This document shows positions 18,901 through 31,017 of a stretch of DNA of 64,000 nt, in pieces. The notes beneath the pieces are model-generated. The model did not search any database and was not told the origin of the DNA. It worked only from the letters and a program-made list of their open reading frames with translations. The stretch is taken from assembly GCF_014805685.1 (NCBI RefSeq), contig NC_060887.1, positions 8,564,463 to 8,628,462 on the forward strand. The letters run 5' to 3'. How positions within the stretch are numbered: the stretch's first letter is position 1; every line of letters starts with the position of its first letter. Origin of the DNA: Silurus meridionalis (lineage: Eukaryota; Chordata; Actinopteri; Siluriformes; Siluridae). Made by a program: the position numbers and the translations under genes.

Positions 18901-21900
18901 TATTGTACTTTTTAAAAATTCCTCTGTTGCATTTTTATTTAAAAACTTTTAATTTACTCATAAAAAGCGCTGCGTTCTACTCCTATATTTAAAGTCAGAG
19001 TGAACTTTATTGTCCATCAGCCAGGCCGCATGGGGCAAAGCAGAACAAAATTGCATTTCTGTAGAGGCTCCAATGTGCACATGTAACACATAACAGTCAG
19101 CAGCCAAGACAGGTAACAAATAGACGGCACAATAGACAGAAGTCTATACAGTACCAAAAAAATAAAAGATTCCACGTAGATAACACAATAAAGACACACA
19201 AAAAAAGGCGAAATATTGCACGATAAATGTTCACACATTGTATGGTTTAGTGCACAAGTGGCAAGAATTATCTGTGAGAAATATAACGTGCTCAATTAAT
19301 GAGAATGAATTAATACCACGTGACCACGTGGAGGAAAAAGCTCGTGCAGAGTCTGGTCGGTTTGCACCGCATACTACAGTGAGTTACTTGGTACATTTAA
19401 CAGTAATCACACTTGATTGGCCTGAGCCGGAGTAGCTGCTGCCATACAAACCAGATTTATACTGTGTGTGACAAATACAATTCAACTTCAAACTGAATGG
19501 AACCACTTTGCCTCGATGCCAGTCTTGCTGTGTATGGCAATGTGCATATACCCACTTATCCGCATGTCTATATGGCGCTCACTCTTTTTAGATTATATGT
19601 ATTTGGGGAGCTGGTGGAGCCACGCCAGGGAAATTTCTGCTTGGTCTGCAAGTGGTCACATGCGACACTTCTATGCTGGTGCAGCCCAACCGGGTACGAG
19701 TGGTGCCAGCAACTAACGTCAGTCTGTCAGCGTAAGTCCTGATGTTTAATTAAATATACCAGATAAATATTTAGGAATTTTTCTTTTGGCTGCCAGTCTC
19801 CATACAACTCTGTCCTCTACATCTGCCTCTTTCAAATTAACCACCTGCATGTCTACCCTCATCTGTATGTCTTCTCTCACATAAACCTCCTCCTTGGACT
19901 TCCTCTTTTCCTCCTTCCTGGTGGCTCCATCCTCAGCATTCTCCTACTGATATACCCCATGTCCCTCCTCTGCACACTCTCCAAACCATCTCAATCGCAC
20001 CTCTCTCATTTTGCCCCCAAAACGTCCTACATGTGCTGTCCCTCTAATAAACTCGTTTTTAATCCTGTCCATGCTCGATAACCTCAACATCTTCAGCTCT
20101 GCTACCTTCAGCTCCACCTCCTGTCTTTTACACAATGCCACTGTCTCTAATCCATACAACATCACAGGTCTCACCACAGTCCTATAAACTTTCCCTTTCA
20201 CTCTCGCAGATACCCTACTATTATAAATCACTCCTGCTATCACTCTTCTCCACCCACTCCACCCTGCCTGCACTCTTTTCTTCACTTTTCTAACACACTC
20301 TCTATTACTTTACACTGTTGACCCCCAGGTTCTTAAACTCCTCCACCACCTCTTCTCCCTGCAACCACATAGGATTTTATTATGTCATTAAACAAAAGTA
20401 ATCTGCCCTCACCAGCCATTTTAACAGAAACCTGTTCACCCACCCAGTGGTGCAGTTCCCACTCAGACAAAGATTCAGGTTAAGTGCTCCAGTTAATGGT
20501 CACATCATTGACTTTTTTACCTCTGACCAAAACTGGTTAATTGAAGATAAGAAAAAGAGCTGGTTGGATTTTCAGACTCTATTCTTGGCTGACTGAAGTA
20601 AAACCTGAAATAGTTTTGTTTCCTATCTATCGCAAGGTTTAAGGTTTATTCTTTCCACCACAGTTATAAAGAGTGTCATTTCAGTTGTTATAGTTAATTC
20701 TTGCCTTCTCGAACCAGACGTGCCATTTTCTTTCTTCTGACCTTTCAGTATCTGACTAATATCTGATCTCTGACTCAACCCCCAGTCCAGGGACATGAAA
20801 CCAACAGCTTGACATGTGAACAGTGTAGAAATCTTTAAATGAGATCAAATGCATATCATTTGTTTTAGATCAATCAACAGACAGACATGCTAACTGAAAT
20901 CTATAGCATTGGAAATATAAGGAAAATATACTCATCACAATTAGCTGGCTAGCTTGTTGCTAACAAAAGATGAACAATCGAATCTGGGTTTTTTTCCTCA
21001 CTTTGTAGCTTTGTGCATTGTGCATTTTTTTGTTTTCTGCACCATTCTGTATAAAACCTTTCCTGGGTCAAAGGAAAAAAGTGATAGATAATTGCAGGAA
21101 TGACCTTGTGTACATATGTTCGCAATGAAGTGGCTAATAAGTGTACAGAATGAAGTTATTGGGGGATGAAGGGGGCTATGATGAGAGATAGAGAGAGATA
21201 AATATACTGAATGGGTGTCAGAGTGTGAGGGTTATAATATGATAATGCAGATAATGCTGGTAAATGACAGATGGGTGTCAAAAGTGTTGTAGCTGCAAAT
21301 ACAATGTTGAAGGAGACAACTGTAGAGGAGAATCTTGAATAAATAAGTGGAGAAATCTACTTGCCAAAAAAGTGAGGATCAGACAGCTGCATCATACCAT
21401 TAAACATTCACGTTTTATTCACCTAGCAGAGGATTTTATCCAGACGTCCCTGAGCAGGACAGTTTAAATGGATGCTCAAAAAACCCGACTGTGGCAACTT
21501 GGTGTGTCTGCAGGTCAAACTAAAAGCCGCCTTATCAGTAATCTGGATACATCACTGACCAGTTAACTTCTTACCCTTGTTTATATTAGGGATGTGCATC
21601 CTCATAACTGAGGCCGGTGCGATTCGCATCTCGATGCACAGCCCAACGATACGATTCATTTAAAGATACATATGAAGCAGCTACCGATGTGATACGATTC
21701 ACTCCTATACAGATGCGGCGTGACCCGATTTTGATATGATTCTACACAGTGCCATATGGTACAGATAGTTTGCTTTATTATTTCGGTTCAGACAGACCGA
21801 AAAACATCAATTTATTTAAGTGCTTTCAGACTTATTATGCATGGTTCCTTTCACAAACAGTCCTTTGTAGATAAAATGAAACCAGACGTTCTTTTCCAGT

Positions 21901-23388
21901 TCTGTTTCCAGGAAAATGCAGCTCTACCTCTGCCATGTCAGTCTGAATTCTATATGACTCTCAAGACACACCCCGGGTCTCTGAAGTGTTGAAAATGCGC
22001 TTGAGAAATCAATCTACCTGTAAAGTATTGGTCAGTTTCTAAATAATGAAAGTATAGCACATCTACTAATAATTATATATAAATAAATTGTTTTTTACAT
22101 ATGCAAATATGTTCAAAACAAAGCATCACGATACAAACGCCAACTTTTCTCTTCTCTTTTTCACACTTCAGTAAATATTGTCGTAAGTTCTTGTGCATTA
22201 GTGTGATATGTAAGGGGAAAAAAACAGAAGAGCATGTTGTTCAGTATGCAATAGGTTTATTTATTAAGTGAATGTTGCTATTTCATGATTTCAAATGTTA
22301 ATCTGCATTCTTCTGAGCATTTACCCCGATCAGGCATAACATTCTGGCATTTTAACATTATGACCAGTGAAGTGAATAATTCAATTCAATTCATTTTTAT
22401 TTGTATAGTGCTTTTAACAATGAACAATGTTTCAAAGCAGCTTTACACAGATAATGTGGTGATTAAAAGTGAGTCTGTTCTTTATAAGTAAGTTTGTCTC
22501 TAATGAGTGAGCCGGTGGCGACTGCAGCAAAGATAAAACTCCTCGAGATGCATAAGGAAGAAACCTTGAGAGAAACCAGACTCAAGAGGGAACCCATCCT
22601 CATCTGGGTTGCACCGAATGTCCATTCATAATAATATTAATTAATAAATATAATAAAAATAAGAATAACACTGATTATCTCTTCATCATGGCAGCTGTTA
22701 GTGGGTGGGATTTACAGTATTAGGCAGCAAGTGAACATTTTGTCCTCAAACGTTGACGTGTTAGAAGCAGGAAAAATGGGCGAGTGTAACGATTTGAGCG
22801 AGTTTGACCAGAGCCAAAATTAGACGACTGGGTCTGAGCATCTCCAAAACTGCAGCTCTTGTGGGTTGTTTCTGGTCTGCAGTGTTCAGTTTCTATTAAG
22901 TGTTCCAAGGAAGGAACAGTGGTGAACCGGTGACAGGGTCATGGGCAGCCAAGACTCATTGACGCACGTGAGGAGCGAAGGCTGAACCGTGTGGTCCGAT
23001 CCAACAGACGAGGTCCTGTAGCTCAAACTGCTGAAGAAGTTCATGCTGTTAATGTTTGAAGAGTCAGAACTGGCAGCAAAACACTATATTAGGCAGGTGG
23101 TCGTAATGTTATGCCTGATCAGTGTAGATCAATGAATGTATTCTGCTTTCACAAATCCTGATGATTGTATAGACTTAAAAATATATTCTAACCTTTGAAT
23201 ATGTCTGTAATCCATTATATTATTGTATCTCTTCTTTTCTTAGGTCAACCATCCGAGCTCTAAACAAAAATTTCTCCATTGCATTTTTTTTCCCGGCGTT
23301 TATCACGCTGCTCTTTTTCCAGCACAACAGAACTGTGTATGATATCGTGGCAGGGACTATAGTGGTCAAGAGAAACCGACTCAGGTGA
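15986..23388 (+). CDS. fam8a1: FAM8A1, RDD-domain ER membrane protein of the HRD1 complex
   Basis: Five exons join in phase to 334 aa: 15986-16460, 16651-16771, 18424-18547, 19592-19731 and 23244-23388. The N-terminal 158 residues are mostly unconserved, apart from the family motif at 45-66 containing EWMWQYYCGYISW. The RDD domain spans about 159-334 with hydrophobic segments near 175-196, 227-246 and 298-312. The block EEIDEDTSMEELQKMM, the WGAGGATPGKFLLGL loop and the C-terminal FFQHNRTVYDIVAGTIVVKR match human FAM8A1 closely. Human FAM8A1 is 413 aa; the fish protein is shorter only in the low-complexity N-terminus. FAM8A1 is known as a cofactor that binds HRD1 and helps assemble the ER-associated degradation ligase. 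The ATG lies in GTCATGGCGGAC, a strong Kozak context. The exon 1 donor (CAG then gtaccg) is unusual, but phase and the GREYLIP junction confirm it. Confidence 0.97.
17001..17708 (-). mobile_element. Internally deleted Tc1-like transposon with terminal inverted repeats
   Basis: Terminal repeats are ATAACTGGCAACAAAAGTGA at 17001 onward and its near reverse complement ending at 17708. The minus strand at about 17290-17560 encodes transposase-like [20 protein letters not shown], a Tc1-family block around a catalytic-domain motif. At about 0.7 kb it is less than half the usual 1.6 kb, so the N-terminal region is deleted. It lies in intron 2 of fam8a1, opposite to the gene. Confidence 0.8.
17873..18200 (+). 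repeat. Dispersed repeat family A, copy in fam8a1 intron 2
   Basis: It starts with an AATTCAACTTTATTT-type head and has the family core CATTGTCTCAAAGCAACTTT, then AACTCCCTGAGATGGTATGA, AGGAAGAAACC, and a tail with TGTTCAGTGATGG. The order and spacing match the copies at about 22.38, 31.02 and 38.16 kb. It has no coding capacity. Confidence 0.75.
18990..19170. repeat. LINE-tail-like dispersed repeat
   Basis: The stretch with GTGAACTTTATTGTCCATCA and a run of CACATGTAACACATAACA resembles the noncoding tail found at 9258-9400. It is an old fragment within intron 3 of fam8a1. Confidence 0.4.
19790..20370 (-). mobile_element. RTE-type LINE fragment, reverse-transcriptase C-terminal region
   Basis: The minus-strand frame at 19944-20285 carries GWSGWRRVIAGVIYNSRVSA, then KGKVYRTVVRPVMLYGLETV, then a frame break and VGRFGGKMREVRLRWFGE. 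This order (VRPVMLYGLET, then RWFGH-type motif) marks the end of the open frame of a widespread fish LINE. It is 5'-truncated and frameshifted, and lies in intron 4 of fam8a1, antisense to it. A second copy is at 50395-50720. Confidence 0.85.
21583..21760. repeat. Probable hAT-like dispersed repeat fragment
   Basis: The text GGGATGTGCATCC, then several ATACGATTCA/GATTCGCATC units, looks like the GATGCGATACGATTC-rich nonautonomous hAT elements of fish. No terminal repeats were identified. The call is tentative. Confidence 0.3.
22322..23126 (+). mobile_element. DNA transposon family C, split by a nested family A repeat
   Basis: The ends are inverted: CCGATCAGGCATAACATT on the left and ATGTTATGCCTGATC on the right. 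The same element appears uninterrupted at 29649-30066, sharing the blocks TGCAGCTCTTGTGG, CCAAGGAAGGAACAGTGGTG and ATGCTGTTAATGTT. Here about 290 bases around 22379-22670 are foreign and consist of a family A copy. There is no intact transposase frame. It lies in intron 4 of fam8a1. Confidence 0.8.
22379..22640 (+). repeat. Dispersed repeat family A, nested copy
   Basis: One of the clearest copies: TTTATTTGTATAGTGCTTTT, ACAATGTTTCAAAGCAGCTT, TGAGTGAGCCGGTGGCGACT, AGGAAGAAACCTTGAGAG and ACCCATCCTCATCTGGGTTG occur in order. It sits inside the family C element after GAAGTGAATAA, so it is the younger insertion. Confidence 0.85.
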
Positions 23389-24023
23389 TCGCTGATCAGG
23401 ATCTTAACATGCTGAGGAAACAACTCCACACGTAGAACCGATCCAAAGAGCTGCTGGCTCACAGGAAAAAGCAAAATGAGGGAATCGTCTGAGGAAATCG
23501 TCGAACAGAGAACTGTGACATCAAGCATTTTTTCACTCCAGGTGCACAGAGGGAGCGTTTCAATGAATTGCTATAGCAAGTGATTTCTTTTTTATTTTTA
23601 TTTATTGTATTTACAAGAATTTGATCATATGCAGTGCAATACGCAGCATGCAATATCCAATAAGTGTACGTTTTCTATGCTGATTACTGCATTTAGCATG
23701 CTCTGTGTCAGATCAATTAAACAAGCAAGTCAGTCGAAATGATCTAAACGTTTATGACCCTGAAAGACAGAAAATCACGGTCGTTTTTTTCTTTATACCT
23801 TTTGTGTCGCTGCCTTCATTAAGAATCGAATGTACACTGGACTGATGGCTAAATACTGTACATGTAATTCTTTTTTAAACATCATTCTCCAGCAGAACCA
23901 TTCAGATCTTAATCACAGTAATTTCATTAAAAACTTACACATTATATTAAACCCTTTTCATTTATTTTACTCAAAATGTTGGAATGATTTGTGCCTTTAT
24001 TGTGCCTTTAATAGAAATGCGCT

Positions 24024-24029
24024 AATAAA
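24024..24029 (+). terminator. Candidate polyadenylation signal of fam8a1
   Basis: AATAAA lies about 640 bases after the fam8a1 stop. It is the clearest + strand signal before transposon sequence begins near 24.47 kb. Confidence 0.45.
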
Positions 24030-24469
24030 TTTTTCCAGGATGTAAATAATGATTGCATGTATTATTATAGTCATCTTTTGAGTTTTTCAGTGATGCCTAG
24101 ATTTGTGCATATCATCCAAATGTTTCGCAAGTTGGAGTGAAATGTCACTACGCTGCTGTTTACGTTAATTCTCTCAAGCATTTTTAACGAAATGACAGCT
24201 GAATGAAAATCTGGTGAAAAACAAACCAGAAGACACACTTTCTCTTTATTACAATTCAGTTTGACCAACATAAAGTCATTTACACTTCTGCAAATGAATT
24301 ATATAAATAATGCACACAGTTTCTAACAACGTTTTCAAACAACTTTTATTGTGTTTGAGAAACGTTATGGTCTTTTTTATGTTTTTTTGAGAGGCATGTG
24401 TGGGTTTTTTTGTTTGTTTGTTTTATTAAATACAACATACTAGGTAATTTAAGATTTACTTAGACACAC

Positions 24470-25290
24470 ACTGCCCGTCCAAAAAATTATCTCTCTAACA
24501 CACTAATATTTTGTTGGACCACCTTTGGCTTTGATTACGCCACGCATTTGCCTTGGCATCGTTTCAATAAGCTTCTGTAACGTCACAACATTTATTCCCG
24601 TCCAGATTTGCAGTAAGTTTTCACCCATATCTTGTATTGATTGGTGAGTCGGACCACTGCACAAAGTCTTCTCAGGCACATCTCAAAGATTCTCAATGGA
24701 GTTAATGTCTGGACTTTATGTGTGAAAATGATGTCTCATGCTCCCTGAACCATACAATTTGGGCCCGATGAATCCTGGCATTGCCATCAGGGAAGGACAA
24801 ATCCATTGATGGAACAACCTGGTCATTCAGTATATTCAGGTAGTCAGCTGACCTCATTCTTTGGGCATATAACTTTGCTGAACCGAGACCTGACCGACTG
24901 CAGCATCCCCAGATCATAGCACTGCCCCCACAGGCTTGTACAGTAGGCACTGGGCATGACAGGTGCATCAGTTCATCCACCTCTCTACTTACCCTGATGT
25001 GCCCATAACCCTTTAACAGGGTAAATCTGGACTCATCAGACCACATGACCACCTTCAATTGCTTTAGAGTCCAATCTTTATGCTCCCTAGCAAATTAAAG
25101 CCTTTTTTCCCAGTTAGCCTCAGTGATAAGTGGTTTTCTTAATGCTACACAGCAGTTTAGTCCCAATCCCTTGAGTTCTCTTTGCATTATGCCTGTGAAA
25201 ATGCTTTTCCTTTCACTATTAAACAGCCGTGCGTTCTACTGTTGTTTTTCTACGATCTGTTTTCACCAAAGGTAAAAAAAAAATGCAGTG
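24470..25290 (-). mobile_element. Tc1-like transposon remnant, transposase pseudogene
   Basis: The minus-strand frame at 24702-25058 reads [48 protein letters not shown] and [10 protein letters not shown], the catalytic part of a Tc1/mariner DDE transposase. The usual FQDDNA motif is damaged before the NARIH segment. The flanks at 24470-24700 and 25060-25290 are further decayed transposon sequence. No autonomous element remains. Confidence 0.85.
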
Positions 25291-25433
25291 CATATAAATG
25301 CACAGATGTTATACTTTATTTTCATTGAAAGATTGAAGCATGAATCACAGCTCCAGTCTTGTTGTATAGTCAAGTTGCTTGTGATTACCCACAGTTCAGG
25401 TGAAATTGCAGCCATGTTAGTTCAGTATCCCTT

Positions 25434-25625
25434 TTACCCAAAATAAATCTCCATCCTTCCCTGCACCAAACATCCCCAAACCATTATGCTTTCACCTCCA
25501 TGTTTGACCGTGAGTATGAGGCAGTCTACTAACATCTTCTCTCCTGTTCTATGTCGTACATAAGTTCTTGTGTTAGAGCCAACATGCCACTTTTGGACTT
25601 TAGGCATTATAGACATAATAGTTTC
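25434..25625 (-). mobile_element. Second Tc1-like transposase fragment
   Basis: The minus strand encodes TVKHGGESIMVWGC preceded by a decayed upstream part. The wording differs from the 24.7 kb copy, so this is another Tc1 subfamily and not its continuation. From here to about 26.4 kb I see nothing else. Confidence 0.7.
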
Positions 25626-26459
25626 TTGTGTAATGATACATGGTTTTATTCAGGTAATGATATTTGACATATCAGCATTAATAAGCAGGGGCCATCTCAT
25701 AGTCATGGTTAATTTGGGTTACTGTCCAGGAAGTGGTTATATTTGTACAGCAAGCTAAAATGATATATTTGCAGTAAATACTTTTTTATTTAAACCAGAT
25801 AATTAGTGCATTTTTGACATGTTTTTGTCTCTGGATTTTCCTCATCACTGAATAACCAAATGTAACTAATAATGTTCATTAGATTTGTCCTTCTATCATC
25901 TATTCCATCGGTTAACATTAAAAACCTCAGCTTTATGTTTATAGAAAAGGGCATTTTTATAATAAAACAATGGAACAGAGATTGTTCTACAACAGATTCT
26001 TCAACGACAGTACACCATTAGATGACAAATTCTTATATATTTATGTTAGGAGATGATTGTGTGAGAGATGGAAAAGCAACCATGCCTGGAACAAAGATAA
26101 TAAAATACAGCACACAGGCTGAACTGCATTTCATTAAGGCAATGAGGTGAACACATCACACTAAATAAACAGCAAGACCTTCATGGTCCTGAAAAAGTCA
26201 GCAGAGAATTGCTTATTCGAAATGAAACAATGCGTCAGAGCTGAATATTATCCACCACCCAAACCAGTCTATGCCTCTGTATTGTACACTACAGTATATT
26301 GTAAAGGCTGTGTGATTAATCTCACCCATAGGAGCCTGTTCAACATTTCATTACAGACATACCCAATCTCTTCCTTCCTGCTGTTATGCTAATACACTGT
26401 GAATGTGACAGATTAGTGACGCCACCTGCTGGTTGTTTCTCACAAATAGTGCAAGAATA

Positions 26460-27375
26460 AGACAGGAGTGATGCAAAAAATAATGCAGGAAGTATACGAT
26501 AATGTTTCTGGAATAATGAAGAAATAATTAAGTTGTGCTTAATTAAATAAAAAGTGATACAGGAGTGATGCAGACATTATGCATAAATAATGCAGAACTA
26601 ATGCAGGAGTGATGCAGAAATAATGCAGAAATAAGACCAATGCAGGAATAATTCAGCACTGATGCAGGAATAATGAAGGACTGATGCATGAATAATTTAG
26701 AACTAATTTAGGAATAATACAGAAATAATATCGAAATAATACAGAAGTAATGCAGGAATAATACAGGAATAATGAAGAAATGATGCAGGAATAATACAGG
26801 AATAATGCAGGAGTGACGAAGAAATAATGAAAAAGTGGTGCTTAATTAAACTACGGAGTGATGCAGAAATAATGCAGAAAAAGTCAGGAATGATCCTGGA
26901 ATTATGCAAGACCAATGCAGGAATAATTCAGGACTGATGAGGAATAATGAAGGACTGATGCAGGAATAATACAGGAATTATACAGAAATAATGCAGGAAT
27001 AATACAAAAATAACAGAAATATTGCAGGAATAATGCAGAATTTATGCAGCAATAATAAAAAAATAATGCAGGAATAATACAGAAATAATGCAGGAATAAT
27101 ACAGAAATAATGCAGGAATAATACAGGAATTATACAGAAATAATGCAGGAATAATACAAAAATAAAAGAAATAATGCAGGAATAATGCAGAAATTATGCA
27201 GGAATAATGCAGCAATAATAAAAAAAATATATTGCAGGAATAATACAGAAATAATGCAGGAATAATACAGGAATTATAAAGAAATAATGCAGAAAAATGC
27301 AGGAATAATACAGGAACTATACAGAAATAATACAAGAATAATGCATAAATAATACAGGAATAATGCAGGAATCCT
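26460..27375. repeat. Degenerate satellite array of 11-bp units
   Basis: Over about 900 bases the sequence is built from CAGGAATAATR and CAGAAATAATG units of 11 bases, often alternating as 22-bp pairs, with many point changes and some truncated units. Because 33 bases equal 11 codons, every minus-strand frame reads as an endless PALFLYYSCII-type string; these are not genes. Confidence 0.9.
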
Positions 27376-27919
27376 CTCTATAGCAGACTGCGCCTACACA
27401 GTGCATCTGAATCACCAGCAGATGGAGCAAGAATGATAAATATTTCCTTCATTTTCTGAATTTACCCAATTTACAATGTTCATTACAGCAACTGGCTTTC
27501 AGGAATAGAAAAGTCAAAGTGACCCAAGCAATATTATTTAATGTGACATCAGACTGTAAGACTTCATAACGGAGATTGAACAATTAAAGGAAAAGCAGAA
27601 ACGTCAGCTCTTTTTAATTTTTATATGAAGATTATTAAGTTTTAAATTTTAAGACCAAAAGTTGCAAATCTCAACTCCATTTCCTACCCAAAACAAGTCT
27701 ACAGATATGAAGTAACAATTCTGTTGCTGCATTGCTATTATAATTGTAATGTTTTTTTCTCTGTAAAACTAAAAGAGTGTATGCTTATAACAGGCGGCAC
27801 TGTCCCATATGTTGTTATTTATATATGTCAACATTACGTATTATTGTGTTGGGTTTTATCAACTTCGAAAGCAAAGCCAACAGATGGTTCTCTCTCATAA
27901 ACATACCCTAACTCCCTAT

Positions 27920-27925
<6 letters not shown>

Positions 27926-27974
<49 letters not shown>
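27926..27974. repeat. (TC)n microsatellite
   Basis: Perfect dinucleotide run of about 24 units. No gene is visible between 27.4 and 29.6 kb. Confidence 0.97.
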
Positions 27975-27979
<5 letters not shown>

Positions 27980-28439
27980 TCCCTTTGGTGAGCAGACCTC
28001 AGTCCTTCACCAACTGGCTCATCTTCATTTGACATCTGACATGGGCCTGTTAAGTCCTCAGTAAAATGCCATTTGGTAGGAAACAAGTTCGTGTTTTGAG
28101 TTTATAATCCCTAAAAAAAAACAGGAAAGCTTTTTTTTGGATGTCTGATTGTGTTATAAATGTAGAGCTGGACAGATTCCACACTCACAGGACCTGTTGT
28201 TTTTGAAGCTTTATGAGGTAAAAATATTCTCTATTCCCTGGTGTTCATCTAGTTCCTCATGAGTGTGTGGAAATGTATCATTATCATTTATATCAGTGTT
28301 TTCACACTGAGATTTGTCTTCATATCTTGAGTTGCTATGTGTACAAAATGCTGGCATGTATGTAGTAGCAGTTATAGTAGTAGTAGTAGGAGGAGTAGAA
28401 GAGTGTGTATGTGTGTGTATGTGATGCAAACACACACTA

Positions 28440-28440
<1 letters not shown>

Positions 28441-28514
<74 letters not shown>
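28441..28514. repeat. (TA)n-(TG)n compound microsatellite
   Basis: About 30 TA units pass into a short TG run. A trinucleotide GTA run lies just before, at about 28372-28388. Confidence 0.95.
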
Positions 28515-29648
28515 CCAGCAGCTGTGTAAGACAAAAAGCCGTTCGGGAAGGAAGGACAGAGTCAGGTTGTGTTGTCAAGGGCTCCCTCTGAACAAGCCCA
28601 TTGGCTCATTGTGCAGCAGTCCTGCATTAATTGATGATGCATTTGGCTTGTTGTAGTAATGATGTCATCTGCAGCCTATCTGAGACCATAGTGACTGTGA
28701 TTGGAGCATCCTGATTGGCCATTTAGAGAGAAGGGGAGGAGGTATTGTTTTCCATCAACCCACACTCCTCTACTCGATGAGAGTAGAAGAATGGAGTAGA
28801 AGGATGGAGTGTGAGTCTCACAAATCATAGAATATTCCATGATTATATCTAACAGAAGCAATAGAACCCTGGTAATTCATAATGCAGCTTTTTGATTCAT
28901 CCCAACAATTTTTATTGACATGATCATTTTGCTACAGCCTCATATTCTTAATTCATGTTCAATTATAATCCATGTTTGCTGGTCTGTAGTGTGGCAGGCT
29001 TGAATACTTCTGCATTTTTTTGCAGGAAAAGCTGCATTTGTATCGGTCCTATTCACACCTGTGCAGTTTTGTTTCATATATTCTCTCCTTTTTGCTCTTC
29101 TGCTTAGCTGAAGACATATTCATTTAAATGATTAATGTTATTTAGTTGGTTGATTATCTTTTTATTAATTTTGATCATTAGTATTAACATATTCTTAATA
29201 ATTCTTAATACTTAACTTCCTGTGCTAGACAGTTACTGAAAGCTCTAGAGTCTGGTTTGATCTCGAGCGTTGGGTTACTGTAAAACAAGCAGACAAATTG
29301 AAAAATGACGCAGAAAAGTGAATTTGAAAATCACCCTAGGCATGAATGAGCATTGAGCCCTTCACATAGAGTAAAACCTGCCTTTCACACAGTGTTCTAG
29401 CACTGTGTATTTACAGGCTCACAATGGACCCAGAGGCTGTCCCAGGGACACTAGGCATGAGTCAGGAATACACTCTGGATGCGACTCTATTCCCCCGCAG
29501 AGCAACGTGCACACACTCATTCACACTTTGGGGCAGCTACGCCAACCAACCTACAAATGTATTTTTGACAGGTACACCTGTAACCCTGTCCATTCAGGTG
29601 TAAGCTGTAAAAAAAAAAACAATATGCACCAGCCAACAGCAGCTGCCT

Positions 29649-30066
29649 CATAACTTTATGACCACTGACAGGTGAAGTGAATAACTGATTATCTCTTTTT
29701 AATGGCACCTGTTAATGGGTGGGATACATTACGCAGCAAGTGAGCATTTTGTTCTCGAAGTTGAATTGTTAGAAGTGGGAAAAATGGACAAGAGTAAGGA
29801 TTTGACAACGGTAAAATTGTGATGGCTAGACGACTGGTAAAGTGCATCTCTAAAACTGCAGCTCTTGTGGTCCAAGGAAGGAACAGTGGTGAACAGGGTC
29901 ATGGGCTGGTCCGTGTGGTCTGATCCTGAAACATGAGCTTCTGTAACTCAAATTGTTGAAGAAGTACATGCTGTTAATGTTCAAGGGGTTGGGACCGTTT
30001 TGGCAGCAAAAAGAGGACCAACACAATATTAGGCAGGTGGTCATAATGTTATGTCTGATCGATGTA
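29649..30066 (+). mobile_element. DNA transposon family C, uninterrupted copy
   Basis: This is the same element as at 22322-23126 but without the nested insert: GGTGAAGTGAATAACTGATTATCTC runs straight through the position where the other copy is broken. The right end, TAATGTTATGTCTGATCGAT, matches the family end. It is about 420 bases and nonautonomous. Confidence 0.8.
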
Positions 30067-30784
30067 TATGCTTGGTCATGCAAAACACAGATTTATATAA
30101 ATGTAACAATACAACATGATATAAAGCACTAAGTAATACTACACAAAATGGCATATAACATATTAGATATTATCATGCTGAAGTTTCCAAATAAAATAAT
30201 GTAGAGCAAATCTTTCCTGTTGGGTTTCATTACGTAATCACACTCTGTTCGTAGGAAGAATTTCTTTCAGAGAGCAGAAAGAAAGTTACGACCACAACTT
30301 GTATTTATTCTGATTCCACAAAGCTTTCTCATGCCTACGGATTTGATTCATGCAGTTCTTGAGGCTTTATGTCTTGTGGTGAACTGTTAGAAGCTGTGAT
30401 TATTTAGCTGCTCCTGCAGGTGAGTGGAGTCTGTTGTTTTAATTAAGAGGAGATTCATTGCAAATGAAATGAGAAGATTACAGTCCCTGAAGATTCCAGT
30501 GTGACATTGAAGTGCTTCACATATTTTACATTACTCTATTTGTGTGACAGTCATGCAATGACTTTAGTTATAATTGGAGCAAATTCTAGTAAATAGTTGC
30601 TTTTCTGGTCTAAAGTGCACAGGTGGGATTAAACATGATGGCTATTGCTGCCTGCCCCAAAATCACCACCACTAACAATAACAATAAGACTGTAAAAAGG
30701 ACATTACTCATATCACTCTGGTGTTCATGATATTTCTCACTCTCTTATGTTTTTAAAGTGTAATGATTTATAATCACACTCTTG

Positions 30785-30978
30785 GTATCAGATGAGGAAG
30801 GGTTCCCTTTTGAGTCTGGTTCCTCTCAAGGTTTCTTCCTCATGCCATCTCAGGCGAGTTTTTCCTTAACACAGTCAAGGTTCAATTCACTTGTTCATTT
30901 GTTCTATAATTCTGTAAAGCTGCTTTGAGACAATGTCCATTGTGAAAAGCGCTATAGAAATAAACATGAATTGACCCA
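30785..30978 (-). repeat. Dispersed repeat family A, reverse copy
   Basis: Read on the minus strand it carries the family core (AAAGCAGCTTTACAGAAT and AGGAAGAAACCTTGAGAGG). It is followed within 60 bases by a copy in the opposite orientation, so the two form a loose inverted pair. Confidence 0.75.
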
Positions 30979-31017
30979 ACATAAACAACACACACAACAC
31001 CGTACACACAGCATAAT

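Noticed and set aside
24702..25058. 118-codon minus frame as a live transposase
   Set aside because: Only the catalytic middle of a Tc1 transposase remains, with a damaged DDE-region motif and no N-terminal DNA-binding part.
26703..27335. Minus-strand frames with hydrophobic PALFLYYSCII repeats, resembling a membrane protein
   Set aside because: They are a by-product of the 11-bp satellite, with no start context or conserved sequence.
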